Shown here: positions 11,821 through 22,967 of the stretch, one piece after another
How positions within the stretch are numbered: position 1 is the first letter of the stretch
Layout: each line of letters opens with the position of its first letter
Origin: Massospora cicadina
Taxonomy: Eukaryota; Entomophthoromycota; Entomophthoromycetes; Entomophthorales; Entomophthoraceae
NCBI GenBank assembly: GCA_022478985.1
Contig: JAKSZP010017401.1
Location: 38,820-102,819 of the forward strand
Direction of reading: 5' to 3'
Length of the DNA stretch: 64,000 nucleotides
Translations under genes and position numbers: made by a program
The notes under the pieces: generated by a model
Database searches by the model: none
The model's input: only the letters and a program-made list of their open reading frames with translations
What the model was told of the DNA's origin: nothing

Positions 11821-12240
11821 TAAGGTGTTGATTAAAACTCTTGTGGATATGGAAGTGGCGGTAAACTTTATGAGTCTGAAACTTGCACAGGATCTTAATT
11901 TATACCTCTAGTGAGGCACTAATGAGGGCATTCTCTGCCCCACTAGCTTCATATAAGGTACTCCATCTGGTACCCTTTTGGTGCAACAGTTCTGTTTTTG
12001 TGATCGGTTACCATGGTGCCATATCTGCTTTTCCCAATTATTCTGGGTTGGGCTGGTGGCATCAGCGACAGTTTAACATTAGCTTAGATTCTAATGTCAT
12101 TCATTGCAAATACCCAGTTGTGGGGGGTTTTCTCCTTATTGATTGATTAGCATTTGAATGGTGGGTGATTTACATCAAGTTAATTTCTTCAACATGAATA
12201 TTCACCCAATTTCCCCTGGCATTAGTGGCCTATAAGGATA
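11821..12240 (+). pseudogene. pol: Decayed aspartic protease of the chromovirus
   Basis: At about 11,820-11,900 the plus strand reads KVLIKTLVDMEVAVNFMSLK, then LAQDLNLYL. This matches the chromovirus protease pattern ALVDSGAAGNFID; the catalytic Asp remains but the following Ser/Thr-Gly has become Met-Glu. A later block near 12,100 (QIPSCGGF, then a conserved Trp motif) occupies the expected end of the domain. Several stops are present. Confidence 0.55.
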
Positions 12241-12960
12241 TTTTTGATCTGGAGAAGGCTAATCGCCTCTCACCCCATTTTGAGTATGATCTGGATTTAC
12301 GTTTTATGGTGGCTGTGATTAGCATACACTGTCCATTGTACTTCTACACAGAGCAGTAGGATAAGCGCTTGAACTGTGGCAAGATGATATGCTTAGAAAA
12401 CGTAGGGTGTTCCAGAAATTCTCCCCCATCATGTCCCCATAGTTTTAACTCAGAAGGCTGATGGAACGTTGTGCCCATGTGTGGACAATAAAAATCACAC
12501 ATTATTACCATTTATGACCCTCATCCCCTCCCCTCAAGAAGGCCATTAGCCAGGTGATTGCTAAATCCTGAGTGTTTTCTAAGCTCAATCTCATGAACAT
12601 GTACAGCCAAATTCAGGTGGCGGAAGGCCAGGAGTGGCTTATGGTGATTCATACCTGGAGGGGCATGTTTCAGTTCCGCATTATGCTTTTTGGCTTAAAG
12701 AACTCACCACCACGTTACATCATAAGATTAATTACACTCTTGGTGATATCCAGTTCACCTGAGCGGTGGCATATATTGATGGTATCTTCATCCATTCCTC
12801 CACTCCTGAGAAGCAAAAAAAGGACCTGGAGGCGGTGCTGGCTGCGATGTACAAGGCGGATCTTTACATGAAGCCTCCCAACTGAAAGTTTCTCAGGGAA
12901 AAAGGTTAACTTCCCAAGGAACATGAACTTGAAAGACAGGTACGCTATCCCCCCAGCAAT
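12241..12960 (+). pseudogene. pol: Decayed reverse transcriptase of the chromovirus
   Basis: Opening motif NRLSPHFEYDLDL (about 12,263-12,300) is the chromovirus LPPHREYDxxI box. It is followed by a GPLYSL-like segment and a KADGT-LCPCVD segment near 12,455-12,490. Then come FSKLNLMNMYSQIQVAEGQE at 12,575-12,630 (usual FTKLDLRxAYxxIRI), and MFQFRIMLFGLKNSP at 12,667-12,711, the FGLTNAPATFQ box. The active site appears in a shifted frame as VAYIDGIFIHSS near 12,765-12,800, with the second Asp of YxDD changed to Gly. This gives confident family assignment but no function. Confidence 0.75.
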
Positions 12961-13690
12961 CTCAGAGCTATCTTCTCATAGCCTACCCCAACCACCCAGA
13001 AGCAGATGTGGAGCTTCTTAGGCATTATCGTATTTTTGTGGAATTATCCCCCACCTTCTCACAGCTTACTGCGCCACTACATCCATTGACAGGAAAGTAT
13101 GTTCCGTTTAATTGAAAGAAAGAGTTTCAATAGGCATTTGATGCCATCAAGGAGGTGTTCCTGGCGCCTCCCATGCTCAAACATAACAATTTTTACCAGC
13201 CCATTTATTGTGGCGTGTAATGCCTTTTCAGCCACAGTGGAGGGATAAGCTTCAAGCAGGATGTGATGGAACTTCTGGTCGCTACCTTTTCGTGAAAGTT
13301 CTATTTTCAAAAAAAGCTGAACCATTCACTTTAAGGCGTTGGCCAGTGTGCATGGTCACTTACTTATTGGCGGTACCTCCTTAAAGGCACGCGGCATGAA
13401 GTGATTGTGAGTCGGATCATCACACTTAATGTATTTCCAGAATCTTTAGAAGCTGGTGCATACCTAGGCCTGGATGTACCACAACCTCTGCAGTTTAAAA
13501 TAAATACGGATTTTTAAAGTTACCTTAAATGTCTTCCATAATTTATTGAGTCAAACCCTTTCTTTGAGTCCAACAGAGGAGGAGGTACAGGAGTTAGCTA
13601 TAGTAATTCCACTGCCCAGATTCTATATATTGCTACTCCTGCTATTTTTGTGGCAGAGTGGGGCTGAGAGGTACCATTAGTTTCTCTTGT
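12961..13690 (+). pseudogene. pol: Decayed connection and RNase H region of the chromovirus
   Basis: Broken coding between RT and integrase. Recognisable pieces are weak: an LGxxxFY-like connection near 13,015-13,075, and an APML-type segment near 13,160-13,190 preceding the expected RNase H start. The minus-strand frame at 13,077-13,325 is a shadow. The call relies on position. Confidence 0.45.
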
Positions 13691-14880
13691 ATTAGCAGGC
13701 GTAACATCCTGAAAGGAAGGGGTTGGAGATGTTTGGCCAGCCGTTACTTCCAATGCAATGGCGGATTAAATATTTGCTGGTAGAGGTATTTATTTAAGAC
13801 TCATGTTTGGGTTTTGCTCAACTTTGCGATGTAGTGATTCAGGCTCATCATGACCCCCAAAGGTGGGCTACCCTGAAAATGAAAAATACTCAACTTGGCG
13901 AAGCGGACGTTCAGCTGCCCAGGGATCTCTTAGGATAGCCCAGCATGGATTGCTAATTTCATAAAGTATGAATGAGCAAAACCAGATAGATCAGTTAGTA
14001 ATTGTTTTCTCCGTCCCCTGAAGCAGGCTGAGTATCTGTGAACTTTGATAAAAAACAATTTTATTGTTGATCTCCCAGATTAAATGGTTTAATGCAATTT
14101 TGATGGTTGTAGACATCTTTACCAAATTTTAACTGCATACCCTTTGTTCATCATCTATTGCCTTTAAAGAAATGGCCCAGCATTTTGTGTAGCATGTATT
14201 CTTGATGTTCGACTTGCCCCAGGAAAAAGTGAGCAACAGGGGGCCTCAGTTTATAACTCGTTTTTGGATGGCGCTTCTGTCTATCCTGAAGATAAAATCA
14301 TGCCATTCCACCTCATGCCATCCCCAGTCCAATGGGCAGATGGAGAGGGTCAATCAGATCCTTTAACAGTAGCTTTGCTGTTACGCCACTGCCATGCATG
14401 ATACTTGGGCAGAAAAATGGGAGGCATTGTTGTATAAAAAAGTGCGCCAACGGAAAATTCTCTGCCGGGCTTTTGCCTTACAAGACCTTGCTGGGGTATA
14501 CCATCTCATTCTCCCTTGGCCCGTATCTTCACCTAAATGTCCCTGCTGCGATGGACCATGTGTAGAAAATCCAGAGCACTTAATCCTGGTTTAGGAGCAC
14601 CTTACCAAAGCCATTGACGATTACAAGCAATTTTTGGACTGTAAATGGCTCCCTGTCCATGAAATAGAAGTGAAGTCTTTTGTCATGTTGGATATGCAGA
14701 ACCTGAATTTGAAGGTCCCCTCAGAAGTTTGCAAAAATGCTCTGGGCCCCATATGTTGGAGGAGGATTTTAGGCAATGACGCGTTTAGGTTGACTCTTCT
14801 GGCTTATTGGAAACAGCACTCTATTCCCACATTTATTAGTTGTCTCTCCTAAGGGGAAGGACCCAGCGGCGCAGGAGCAA
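13691..14880 (+). pseudogene. pol: Decayed integrase of the chromovirus
   Basis: The catalytic core is readable across frames. ILMVVDIFTKF near 14,096-14,130 carries the first Asp. LPQEKVSNRGPQFITRFW near 14,213-14,268 carries the second motif, normally SDRGPQF, here Asp to Asn by one G-to-A change. CHPQSNGQMERVNQ near 14,315-14,355 keeps the catalytic Glu. The C-terminal GPY/F-type module follows at 14,634-14,850: LNLKVPSE, then GPICWRRILGNDAFRLTLL and the terminal IPTFISCL, matching the usual HPTFHVSLL. Two of the three DDE residues survive. Stops and shifts disable it. Confidence 0.75.
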
Positions 14881-14889
14881 ATTTAATTG

Positions 14890-15090
14890 AGATATTAGAG
14901 GAGACTGAGGGTGAAGCAATCTTGTCCTCGCAGAAATTGTGCCATTTAGTTCAGTAATCCATGGCCTGGAAGGGATTCCATCGCATGAGAATAAATGGGT
15001 CAGCACCAAAACTGTGCCCATTGTGGTAACTGGTGGACGCCTTCCATGTCCTGCACCCTAATGCTCCCGCCCTCAAATACCCCATGCTCT
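14890..15090 (+). pseudogene. Chromodomain remnant at the integrase C-terminus
   Basis: After the HPTFHVSLL-like end of integrase, the plus strand carries an ILSSQKLCHLVQ segment, MAWKGFHRM, then LVDAFHVLHPNAPALKYP. This corresponds to the chromodomain pattern EILDSRRxRGxLxYLVxWKGY, a W-x-P box and the tail FHRRHPDAPAPK. Chromodomains of chromoviruses bind histone marks and steer integration to heterochromatin (established knowledge). The central aromatic segment has a stop. Confidence 0.65.
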
Positions 15091-15184
15091 TGACCATTAA
15101 GTTGCTGAAATCACAAAAAAGTCATCCTCACACAATCCCCAGTGGTGGTGCTCCCCCTGTCAAAAGGGAATAATAAATTAATCC
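15091..15184 (+). promoter_or_regulatory. 3' untranslated end and polypurine tract of the chromovirus
   Basis: Immediately upstream of the 3' LTR is CAAAAGGGAATAATAAA, the purine-rich stretch expected to prime plus-strand DNA synthesis. It lies about 10-20 bases from the LTR start at 15,185. Confidence 0.45.
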
Positions 15185-16452
15185 TGTGGAGCACCCCCTG
15201 CTCCTCAACAATCAGGAATTACCATTTCAGACAAAAAAAGGCGAAGAAGGTGGCTGTCCCTCTCTTTTAACAGGGCGATTTAGCCCATGTGGTGGATAAG
15301 AGTGTGACGGCTTGCTCCATCATTACACAAACATTCCCTATCTAACCACCCAAGTGTTGGTAAAGAGTATTTGGGGTGTGTGCTTGGAGGTATTAGCAGT
15401 AATAAGCCAAAGCCAGCGGAAAGGGTGTGGTTGTTCCTCTTCCTTAAACATCCTGGGCCCTAATTGTGGGTTCATTTACATTGATAAGTCAATGTTCAGC
15501 ATAATTGAGCTATCTGCTGTATGCTCGGATTCAAAATTCCATCAATATGTATTTCTTCCACTAGAAAATATGAGCCCAACCTTAACAGGTCTGGACGCAT
15601 TAATTCCCTTTAATACATAGTGGGATCTTCCATACATGGACTAGCCATAGGTGCACCCAGTCGCCTGTTTGGCAAAGAGTTTACAATCTGCCATGAAAAT
15701 TGTGCCGTGAGGGATAATTTGGTGGCAAAATTCGAGCCTAAGTCATCTGGCTAGGATGAGATTGATCTAGAATCTTGAAGAAATTAAAATGTAGATACAC
15801 CGGAATCAGATGTAATTGCATTACCCTTGGTTAATGTAAACTTCCTATTCCCTAAGCATTAGCATTTTTAGACAAAAGTACCTCACAGATACTGTTAAAT
15901 GATTTTTCATTTTTTGTTTTCAAAAAGATTTACATGATTTTTATATTTGTTACTACACTCACTCGCTGTTAGTCACATTCTTGGTAGGTGCATGTTTTCT
16001 GGTCTGTGTAACGGTGTACTATATTTTGTTCATAAATGATACGTTGTTTCCCTCTCTACTTGAGTTAAGTTATAGGTATGGTGGTCACCTGGGATTGACC
16101 CCTATTATAAATGCTCATGGCGTCAGATCGTCCCTGCTCTTGGAGGCGTTTTCCACACAATGGTTGAGTTTTCATGACCCCTCTGCGCGTTCAACATTCC
16201 AAGCTGTTTAAGTAGAAATAGGGCCCCATATGGTGTCTAAAGAAATTACTGCAGCTTAATCCGCGGCTACTATTTAAGCAGCTGTGTGGTTACTAGTAGC
16301 ATACTAGGTACAGTGATTGTTAATCGTTGACTCTCAGTTGCCTACCTCTAACAAAATATCAGGTCGTATGGATGGTTATACCCCTGGTATTCTGGCTTGT
16401 ATTCTGGGTGTCCACTCTCTCAGACTTGCGCTAGTCTAAACTTTAAATGCCA
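15185..16452 (+). repeat. 3' LTR of the chromovirus
   Basis: A 1,268-bp partner of 9,380-10,660, colinear throughout, starting TGTGGAGCACC and ending TGCCA. Open frames at 15,312-15,620 and 15,981-16,211 are fortuitous within the LTR. The many differences from the 5' LTR indicate an old insertion. Confidence 0.8.
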
Positions 16453-16457
16453 ACTCC

Positions 16458-17699
16458 ATGACAGGTGGACTATAGTTTGGACCACTAAAAACCAATCAAT
16501 TTATCATATCTTTGAGGTCAGTAGCAGTACAAGTATTGCTAAAATGATTTATTATTCTTATGTTTTGGATATAAGAATGGGTAATAGGCTGAGGGTAGCA
16601 TGGCTTAATATTTGTTTTAGGAGGTGTTCACAGAGGCGTGAAAGAAACTATAGTCCCTATAATAAGTTTATTTTGTATGGGAGATCATACTGGTAAAAAA
16701 TTTAATACATAAAAACTCTGAAGTACCCTTTGTTGTGACTTAAATATGCAAAAAACCTTGCAAATCTAATGAGCATACCCATTAACTTCAAGAAGGCGGT
16801 TCACTCATTAGATCAACGGATTATGGCCTAGAAATTGATTTTTAGGATGTACCATGGTAGCTTCACGATCTGAAGGGGCTTATACTTTCATATGGAATTC
16901 CTCCTTTAATGTTTTGATCTGGCACAGTTAAACCCCATACTATTTATACCTTACCAGTTCCCGCCAAGCCTATCCAGGAGGAATTTTAAGATAAATTATA
17001 CCGGCTTTTCAACTCCTGTATGTACCTCTAAAGGATGATCATAACAGGTGCCATTGACCCTAGAATGTAGCTTTTAGGTCAGTCACCATATACAGACTTT
17101 AAAAAATAAGGCCATTTTCTTATATATTTTTCATTCACTTCAGATTAACCCCAACTCTAGCTCATTCTTAATTTTCCACAGTAGTCATAGTGTCTCTGTG
17201 TAATCTGATCTTCATTTCATGTATGGGACTTTCTGTATGGTGGCAAACATGTGAGGATGGAACTTCATAGATGTATTGTATCTATCCAGTTCCGTCTTCA
17301 TAGAAACATCTTGAATCATAAATTAACAAATCTAGTAGGAGGTTACTTACCCCACCCTTGTAATCAATCCCAAAATTTTCATCGCATTGATCTAGGTACC
17401 ATTGAGTTTAGCGTTAGTGCATGCCCTTTGGGCTCTTATATAACTGAAGGGTCCTGTGGTCATTTCTAGTCACATGGGATGGTGGGCATACAGATGATGG
17501 GGCAACTATTCCTCTAGGGCTGGTTTAATTGCCATGGTTTTTTATCATAAGCTAGGTAGTATGTCTAAGCTGTTAGCATGTTATTTCTAGTATAAATGAT
17601 AATGTTGTCCAAAATCACCTTTCTCTCTATAGAGGAGAACCACCTGGTGAAAATTTATATGACTCCACTATTCATTGTGACTAGAGGATAGTACAACGT
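16458..17699. other. Unassigned AT-rich sequence
   Basis: Open frames at 16,397-16,696 and 17,251-17,469 (plus) carry no motif I recognise. A passage near 16,920-17,060 (PVPAKPIQEEF) looks faintly coding. No domain call is supportable. Confidence 0.3.
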
Positions 17700-18606
17700 G
17701 TTATAAGCCTGGAAAAAATTACATTTTACAATTGAAAATTAAGCTTAACATATCTTTTATGAAGTTAATTATTGACTATATTAGTGACATCTATTAATTG
17801 TGGATGTGTGCCAATGTAAATAATTATATAGTAATAACGTGATAATATATCTTAATATTAATGAAAATTAATGTTTAATAGCCGCATTTGCTAGCAATGC
17901 TTATATAGATCGAGTTTTGCTTTGTAAAGTCATTAATTAAATTCATTATGTATCTTGATTAAGCTGAGTCACCAATTGATCAAGGGTATTCAGTTTAATT
18001 TCCATCCCGTTGTGACACATATTTTGATGGTAATTGTAAATTACCTTAGTGACGTGCTGCTATTATAATGATAAAATGTTAGTTGCCTAAGTACGCCGAT
18101 TAGCTTGTCAAGGTTGATTTGTTGAGGCTGACTAGGCGTTAAAACACGCATGTTTTAAAACTAACCTGAAAAGATCAAACCTTTTTGAGATGTATGGCAT
18201 TTTAAGTGCAGATGGTAACGAAAGCATTAGTCATTATGATTATATATTCATATTGGATATTAAGCATGTTTGAATGCATGCTATTCAGGTATAAATGGCA
18301 ATGATTATGTTGGCCATTAGGATATGTAAATTAACTAGTATGTAATCCCCTTATTTAAAAAACAATTTTTTTAATTAAGTTTGAATGATTATTCTTGTTT
18401 GAATTTGGTTGTTTGTAGCTTTATATCTAGGGTTACTTAAATCACCATGAGCGAAGTGGATTTCAATTTTAGTAAGAAGAACCTGATTGAAGTTAAAAGC
18501 AATTATAAAGAAAAATTGACTCGGCTAACTATTATCATTCATTAACGCTTGTTCTATTTCTTATACTAGTTAAATCATTCGTGCAGTAAACTTGATAAAA
18601 TTTACA
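17700..18606 (+). repeat. LTR end without visible partner
   Basis: The right boundary is defined by AAATTTACA followed at once by a primer-binding-like site, just as in the LTRs ending at 27,359 and 39,082. The left boundary is a guess. No second copy was found, which fits an element truncated by the insertion that starts about 290 bp downstream. Confidence 0.35.
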
Positions 18607-18627
18607 TTGGTGCTCACTAACGGGGTA
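18607..18627 (+). promoter_or_regulatory. Primer-binding site
   Basis: TTGGTGCTCACTAACGGGG follows a CA-ended LTR-like segment. It differs by a few bases from TGGTGCTCACTACAGGGG at 39,084. Confidence 0.5.
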
Positions 18628-18897
18628 TTCAAGTTATCACATACACATAGAACAAAGTAGATTTATCAATTATTGTAGAAAAGATATAGAACAAAGTCAT
18701 AAAAGCTCTAGAAAGTTATAGAAATTAGTAAACATAACATTCTGGCTTCACCTATTATAATCTTATTAACAGCACTGGAAGTAAGAGTGAACAAAGTGTA
18801 TAAAGAAGTAGATGGAGTGGCGAAAACAAAAATTAATGTCAGGATTTGCCTTAGTATGGCGAAGTCTTGACTTTGAGTTTCCAGCCTATTAATTACT

Positions 18898-19506
18898 TTC
18901 ATCATATTAGATTATTTTATTAACTTAAAAATAAATTGATGCTTTATCAGGCGTAAGACCCAAAATCATTTTTTCATTGATTTTGAGGCTTAAAAGCGAT
19001 TTCCTTATTAACAGCAAATTTTCATTAAAACAAAACTTGGATGCATCGCTCCATTGGTGCTCTACTGACCAGTGAGATAAGGAAGAATGCCTTAAACAAC
19101 TTATCATAGACCTGATATGAGGTTCTATTAACTATTTTAACTATCATATTCTACCCAAATATAACCTTATGCTACCTATTATGCTTAACTATCTGTTGTC
19201 TTTTTAATGGCAAATAACGAAGACCACTTAACTGTAATACAATATGATCGCAGTCCAGCCTTGCATGATGAATTCTGATCTACTTCAGCTCTAATCCAAG
19301 ACTATGCCATAACTTTTATATTCTAATTATTCTTTAGTACTTTAAATAGTATTAATGACTTTATATCTCTTATACCTTTACCTGTCTAAAGATTAATGTT
19401 CCATTGGGCCTCTGGACCAGCCTTTAGCTGGTTAAGCCAATTATATTTTAGGCCCTATTGAAATTACCAGCTACTCCTTTTCATCTTGTCCTAAAAAAAT
19501 GCCAAG
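18898..19506 (+). repeat. 5' LTR of the non-autonomous element
   Basis: Matches 21,240-21,880 in order. Landmarks are the ATGCATCGCTCC- versus CCCATTGATGCTCC-type start, GAGATAAGGAAGAATGCCTTA, GACCACTTAACTG, and the TTCCATTGGGCCTC / TTCTATTGGGCCTC block near the end. The 60- and 65-codon minus-strand frames inside it are not genes. Confidence 0.6.
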
Positions 19507-19527
19507 AGTGGTGCTCAATACAGGGTT
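19507..19527 (+). promoter_or_regulatory. Primer-binding site
   Basis: GTGGTGCTCAATACAGGG is the same site type as at 39,083 and immediately follows the LTR. Confidence 0.55.
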
Positions 19528-21239
19528 TCTTTGAATTGCCATTGTGAAATTGTCTAACATACTAAGGATAATACTCTCTTGAAACTACTTAACTTCCCTT
19601 TACTAGATTAATATTTGTATTAATCTGAAAAAAGAGATTTCTGATTACAATAACAAGGTTAGGTCCCCACTAAGTATTATTATATGAACCTCTGAACCTT
19701 TGAAGGATGTTAATTTTCAACTTTTTTGTTGTACAACTAGGGTATCTCCAAGTACACAACCATTCTTTGCCAGAAAAGTTAAATAAAATTACCTCTATGG
19801 CTAATTTGCATACCTCCATTAGGTACTTTATAGTCTGGGATGCATTTTAAATTACTATTATTATCTGTTGTCATTATCTTAACACCGTCTTATATATTTC
19901 TAATTAAATTAATTAAGTATCCTCATTGGGGCTCCTCATATCTGACAGGGTAAATTTATACGCCTGACTGTGACAGTTTTAGTTGCAATTCCAAGAAATG
20001 ACTCTTCTATGATATATATTAATTTACCTTAATCGTAGCAGCTACTCAAAAATCAGGTGAAGTGAAGATAGTTTTTAGAAGGCATATACTATTCTAATGG
20101 TTACCCAAATCTACTGCCCAATGTGCATCCATGATCATTTGCATTTTTAATCTATTTTCTTGACACTGTTATTATTTCATTTTTATATTAATTTAATCCA
20201 TCTTTTTAATTATAAAAGAAACAAATAAGCAAAAGAAAAACAAAAGTTGTAATATAATTTTTATTTTTTTAGTTTTTCCCAATTTACTAATATTTTATAT
20301 ATAAATTTAGAAGATAAAATGGTTTTGATAAGTTGCTAGGACCAGATGACCAATAACTCACCTCAATGATCACACCACAATCTCCATCATCAGCCTCTTT
20401 TACCGTGCCTCCCTTACACGCTTTGACCTTTAATTGCTCAGCTTAAATCTAGTGTAAAAGTGTAAAGTCTTTGCCAGAATCCTTTTTACCATAAACCCTT
20501 TATATTAAACCTTTGCTCTACTCTCATTATGAGCTAGTTCTGGCCCGTGAGTCAATTAGTCCCATGGAACCGAGTTCCCTGGCAGAATATCTTCTACTCC
20601 ATTCTCTGTTATCACCACTAGTTTGCCATGTTTGATGGTGTTTGCGCTCAAAAACATACTCATGAAGATTTAAAAAACAACTTCATCTCCCACACTGACA
20701 AAGGGTACCATTATTCGTTTCTCATCTACTACAACACTTTTCTCCATGCTTTTCAAATAACTTTTAGCCTCACTGACCCAATCAGCCATTATGATTGATC
20801 TCATTCAAATCAACAGTGTCCTAATAATTAAAAATGCCTAAAAATATATAAACTCTCATTGTTTGCTTTTCATTTTTGAGAATCTCTCCAAGTTAAGCTA
20901 AACTGAATCCAATTAGCATGTTACGAACCTTCCTAATAACTTGCCATTAGGTTACCAAGGCATATTTTAGTGTGAGCTTCATACTTCCCTGAGCAAAACA
21001 AATGCCACTTGCAGTTAATGCAAAAAGGGTTTCTTTTAGGTTTTACCCTAGTATGAATCAAGCCTCAACTTTGGGTTTCTGACATACTATTCAATTTATT
21101 TGAGGTACGCCAACCAGGGGATGGACAGTACTGAACACAACACTCAAAATGACAAAACAAAACTACTAACCAGGTGGGAAGCAGAAACTGCTAACCCACC
21201 ATGGCAGAGGGTGAGGAGGGGTCAGGGGGTTGGTTTTCA
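19528..21239. other. Non-coding interior of the small LTR element
   Basis: AT-rich with frequent stops in all frames. The 71-codon frame at 21,100-21,315 covers the polypurine tract and is not considered real. No Gag, protease or RT motif was found. Confidence 0.4.
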
Positions 21240-21880
21240 TTCTGACATACTATTTATTTCCATAAAATTTAGATTATATTTCTTTTTATATTTCATATCA
21301 ATCAATGCTTATTGAGCCTAATGTTAAAATTATTTTTAGCACTTGAATTTAAAGATCTAAGTTATCTTTGAACAACGTTAAGTACACGATTAAAAAGTTG
21401 GGTAATAACCCCATTGATGCTCCACCGGCTAATGAGATAGGGAAGATTGCCTTAACCAAATTACTATCATCCTGTTATCAAGTAAAGAATAGTATTTATT
21501 TTAATTACAATATCTGCTACATCTATAAACTTATGTACCTGTTTTGCTTTACTGTCTGTTGGCTCCCTAATGGAAGATAATGGAGACCACTTAACTGCGG
21601 TATCATACTTGATATCATTCAAGCCTTAAATAATACATCCTGATTAATACAACTCTGTTTCTTAACTATGGCATCACATCCTATATTCTGAGTCTTCACT
21701 AGCACTATAATTAGTACTATTACTTAATAGTCTAATATTACCCACTTATACCTTTAATTAATATAAGGGTAATGTTCTATTGGGCCTCAGAACCAGCCTT
21801 AAGCTGATTAAGCCAATTGTAACTTAATAGGTCCTGAGTAAATATCCTGCTACTACTTGTCAGCTTGTCACATTGCAAAA
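21240..21880 (+). repeat. 3' LTR of the non-autonomous element
   Basis: Direct-repeat partner of 18,898-19,506. The right end is placed near GCTTGTCACATTGCAAAATAG, which corresponds to CTTGTCCTAAAAAAATGCC of the left LTR. Confidence 0.55.
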
Positions 21881-22965
21881 TAGAAAAAAAAACTCTATGT
21901 TGGATAAATACTACAAAGAAAGTGTTAGATTGTAGAAATTTGAGTGCCTTCTGCTCAATCACTTTTAGCAATTTGCTTCAACTGTAATCCTTTGGGATGC
22001 TCCCTTGGCACCCACTTCTACTGAACAAGTTCTTGATAGTTGCTTTGATTATTATTAGCCAAATCTGTGTAGTAAAAGGTTAAAGACTATTACTTAAGTT
22101 GAGTTTACTTAAAATACACATTGATTAGAAAGTTCAACGCTAAAGAGGTACACGCCCTTCTTCTCTTTGAAGGTATTTCTGAAATGTCATGGAACTCTTC
22201 CCTCCTCTCTTCTTCCTCAGGTAAAGAACTCTTCCCTATTCTCTTCTAACAGAGCTTAGTTGAGATCTTGATAGAAAACTACTTTAGACAAAGGACATCT
22301 TATTCTTAAACTCAAATCCTAAGAACCAAGTATACAAACAATTTATAAAAGTATAAACACAAGTGTAATTTTTAAATCTCTCCTTTATTTTATGGAGAAG
22401 CGAGGGTATTTATAAGTAATTTAGCGTCAACCACTGTCGGCGCCTTACTTGAGGAGATGGCGGATGTTGCTGTTTGATTAGCCTTCCTTAGGTCACTCTC
22501 ACATGGGTTTCCTTCAATGAGATAGTCAAGTTTCATCACTTTCTAGCCTCTGCAATTTCTTCTGGGTACCAAAAAATTCTTACACACATTCATTAATTAA
22601 ATCAGAAGCTGTTTTATAAGCGTTTTTAGCACTATAACAACTTCACAAACCCTTCCCATCAATAAGCATTTAACCCCAATTGTCTTATGCAAAATAATTA
22701 AGTTGTAAATATAAAATTGACTACTAATTATCACTTATTGTCAGGGATCATCTTTGATGAGATTTAAGCAATCCGGCATATCAATCTGATGGATCAACCA
22801 GGGCAGATTTTCTAGTATTCATTAGGATAAATCTGCCAATTAATAGTTATCATTCAAAAATATATAACTCCCCTATCTATAAGTGAAACAAATACCCTAG
22901 TGAATAAGCGCACATCATACTCTAAGCAGCTGGGTAACTTTGCATATCCTTTCTGGCACAGAAGT
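21881..22965. other. Unassigned; possible 5' LTR of the next Gypsy copy
   Basis: No coding signal. Because Gag of the next element seems to start at 22,968, the preceding several hundred bases may be its LTR, but I found no matching 3' copy after 32.45 kb. Confidence 0.3.
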
Positions 22966-22967
22966 CA

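Larger units (their letters stand above)
9375..16457 (+). mobile_element. Complete but decayed Tf1/sushi-type chromovirus
   Basis: A full LTR retrotransposon: LTRs at 9,380-10,660 and 15,185-16,452, both beginning TG and ending CA, flanked by near-identical 5-bp duplications (AGTCC at 9,375 and ACTCC at 16,453). In between, in order on the plus strand, are Gag-like sequence, protease, RT, RNase H, integrase and a chromodomain. This order and the chromodomain at the integrase C-terminus are diagnostic of chromoviruses of Ty3/Gypsy (established knowledge). The interior is more GC-rich than its flanks. Every domain carries stops or shifts, so the copy is dead, but its architecture is the cleanest in the left half of the window. 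Confidence 0.8.
18898..21880 (+). mobile_element. Small non-autonomous LTR element
   Basis: Two direct repeats of roughly 600 bp (about 18,898-19,506 and 21,240-21,880) flank 1.7 kb with no pol domain. The left repeat is followed by a primer-binding-like site. The right repeat is preceded by a purine-rich tract at about 21,206-21,232 (GGTGAGGAGGGGTCAGGGGG). These three marks define an LTR retrotransposon, and the lack of any RT or integrase trace makes it a TRIM/LARD-like parasite of autonomous relatives. It lies about 290 bp downstream of another LTR's primer site, so it probably inserted into that element. Confidence 0.6.

Noticed and set aside
9375..16457. Assigning the window to a fish or other vertebrate because of sushi-like motifs
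   Set aside because: Tf1/sushi-type chromoviruses occur in fungi and several animal groups, and the motifs are too decayed to place by eye.
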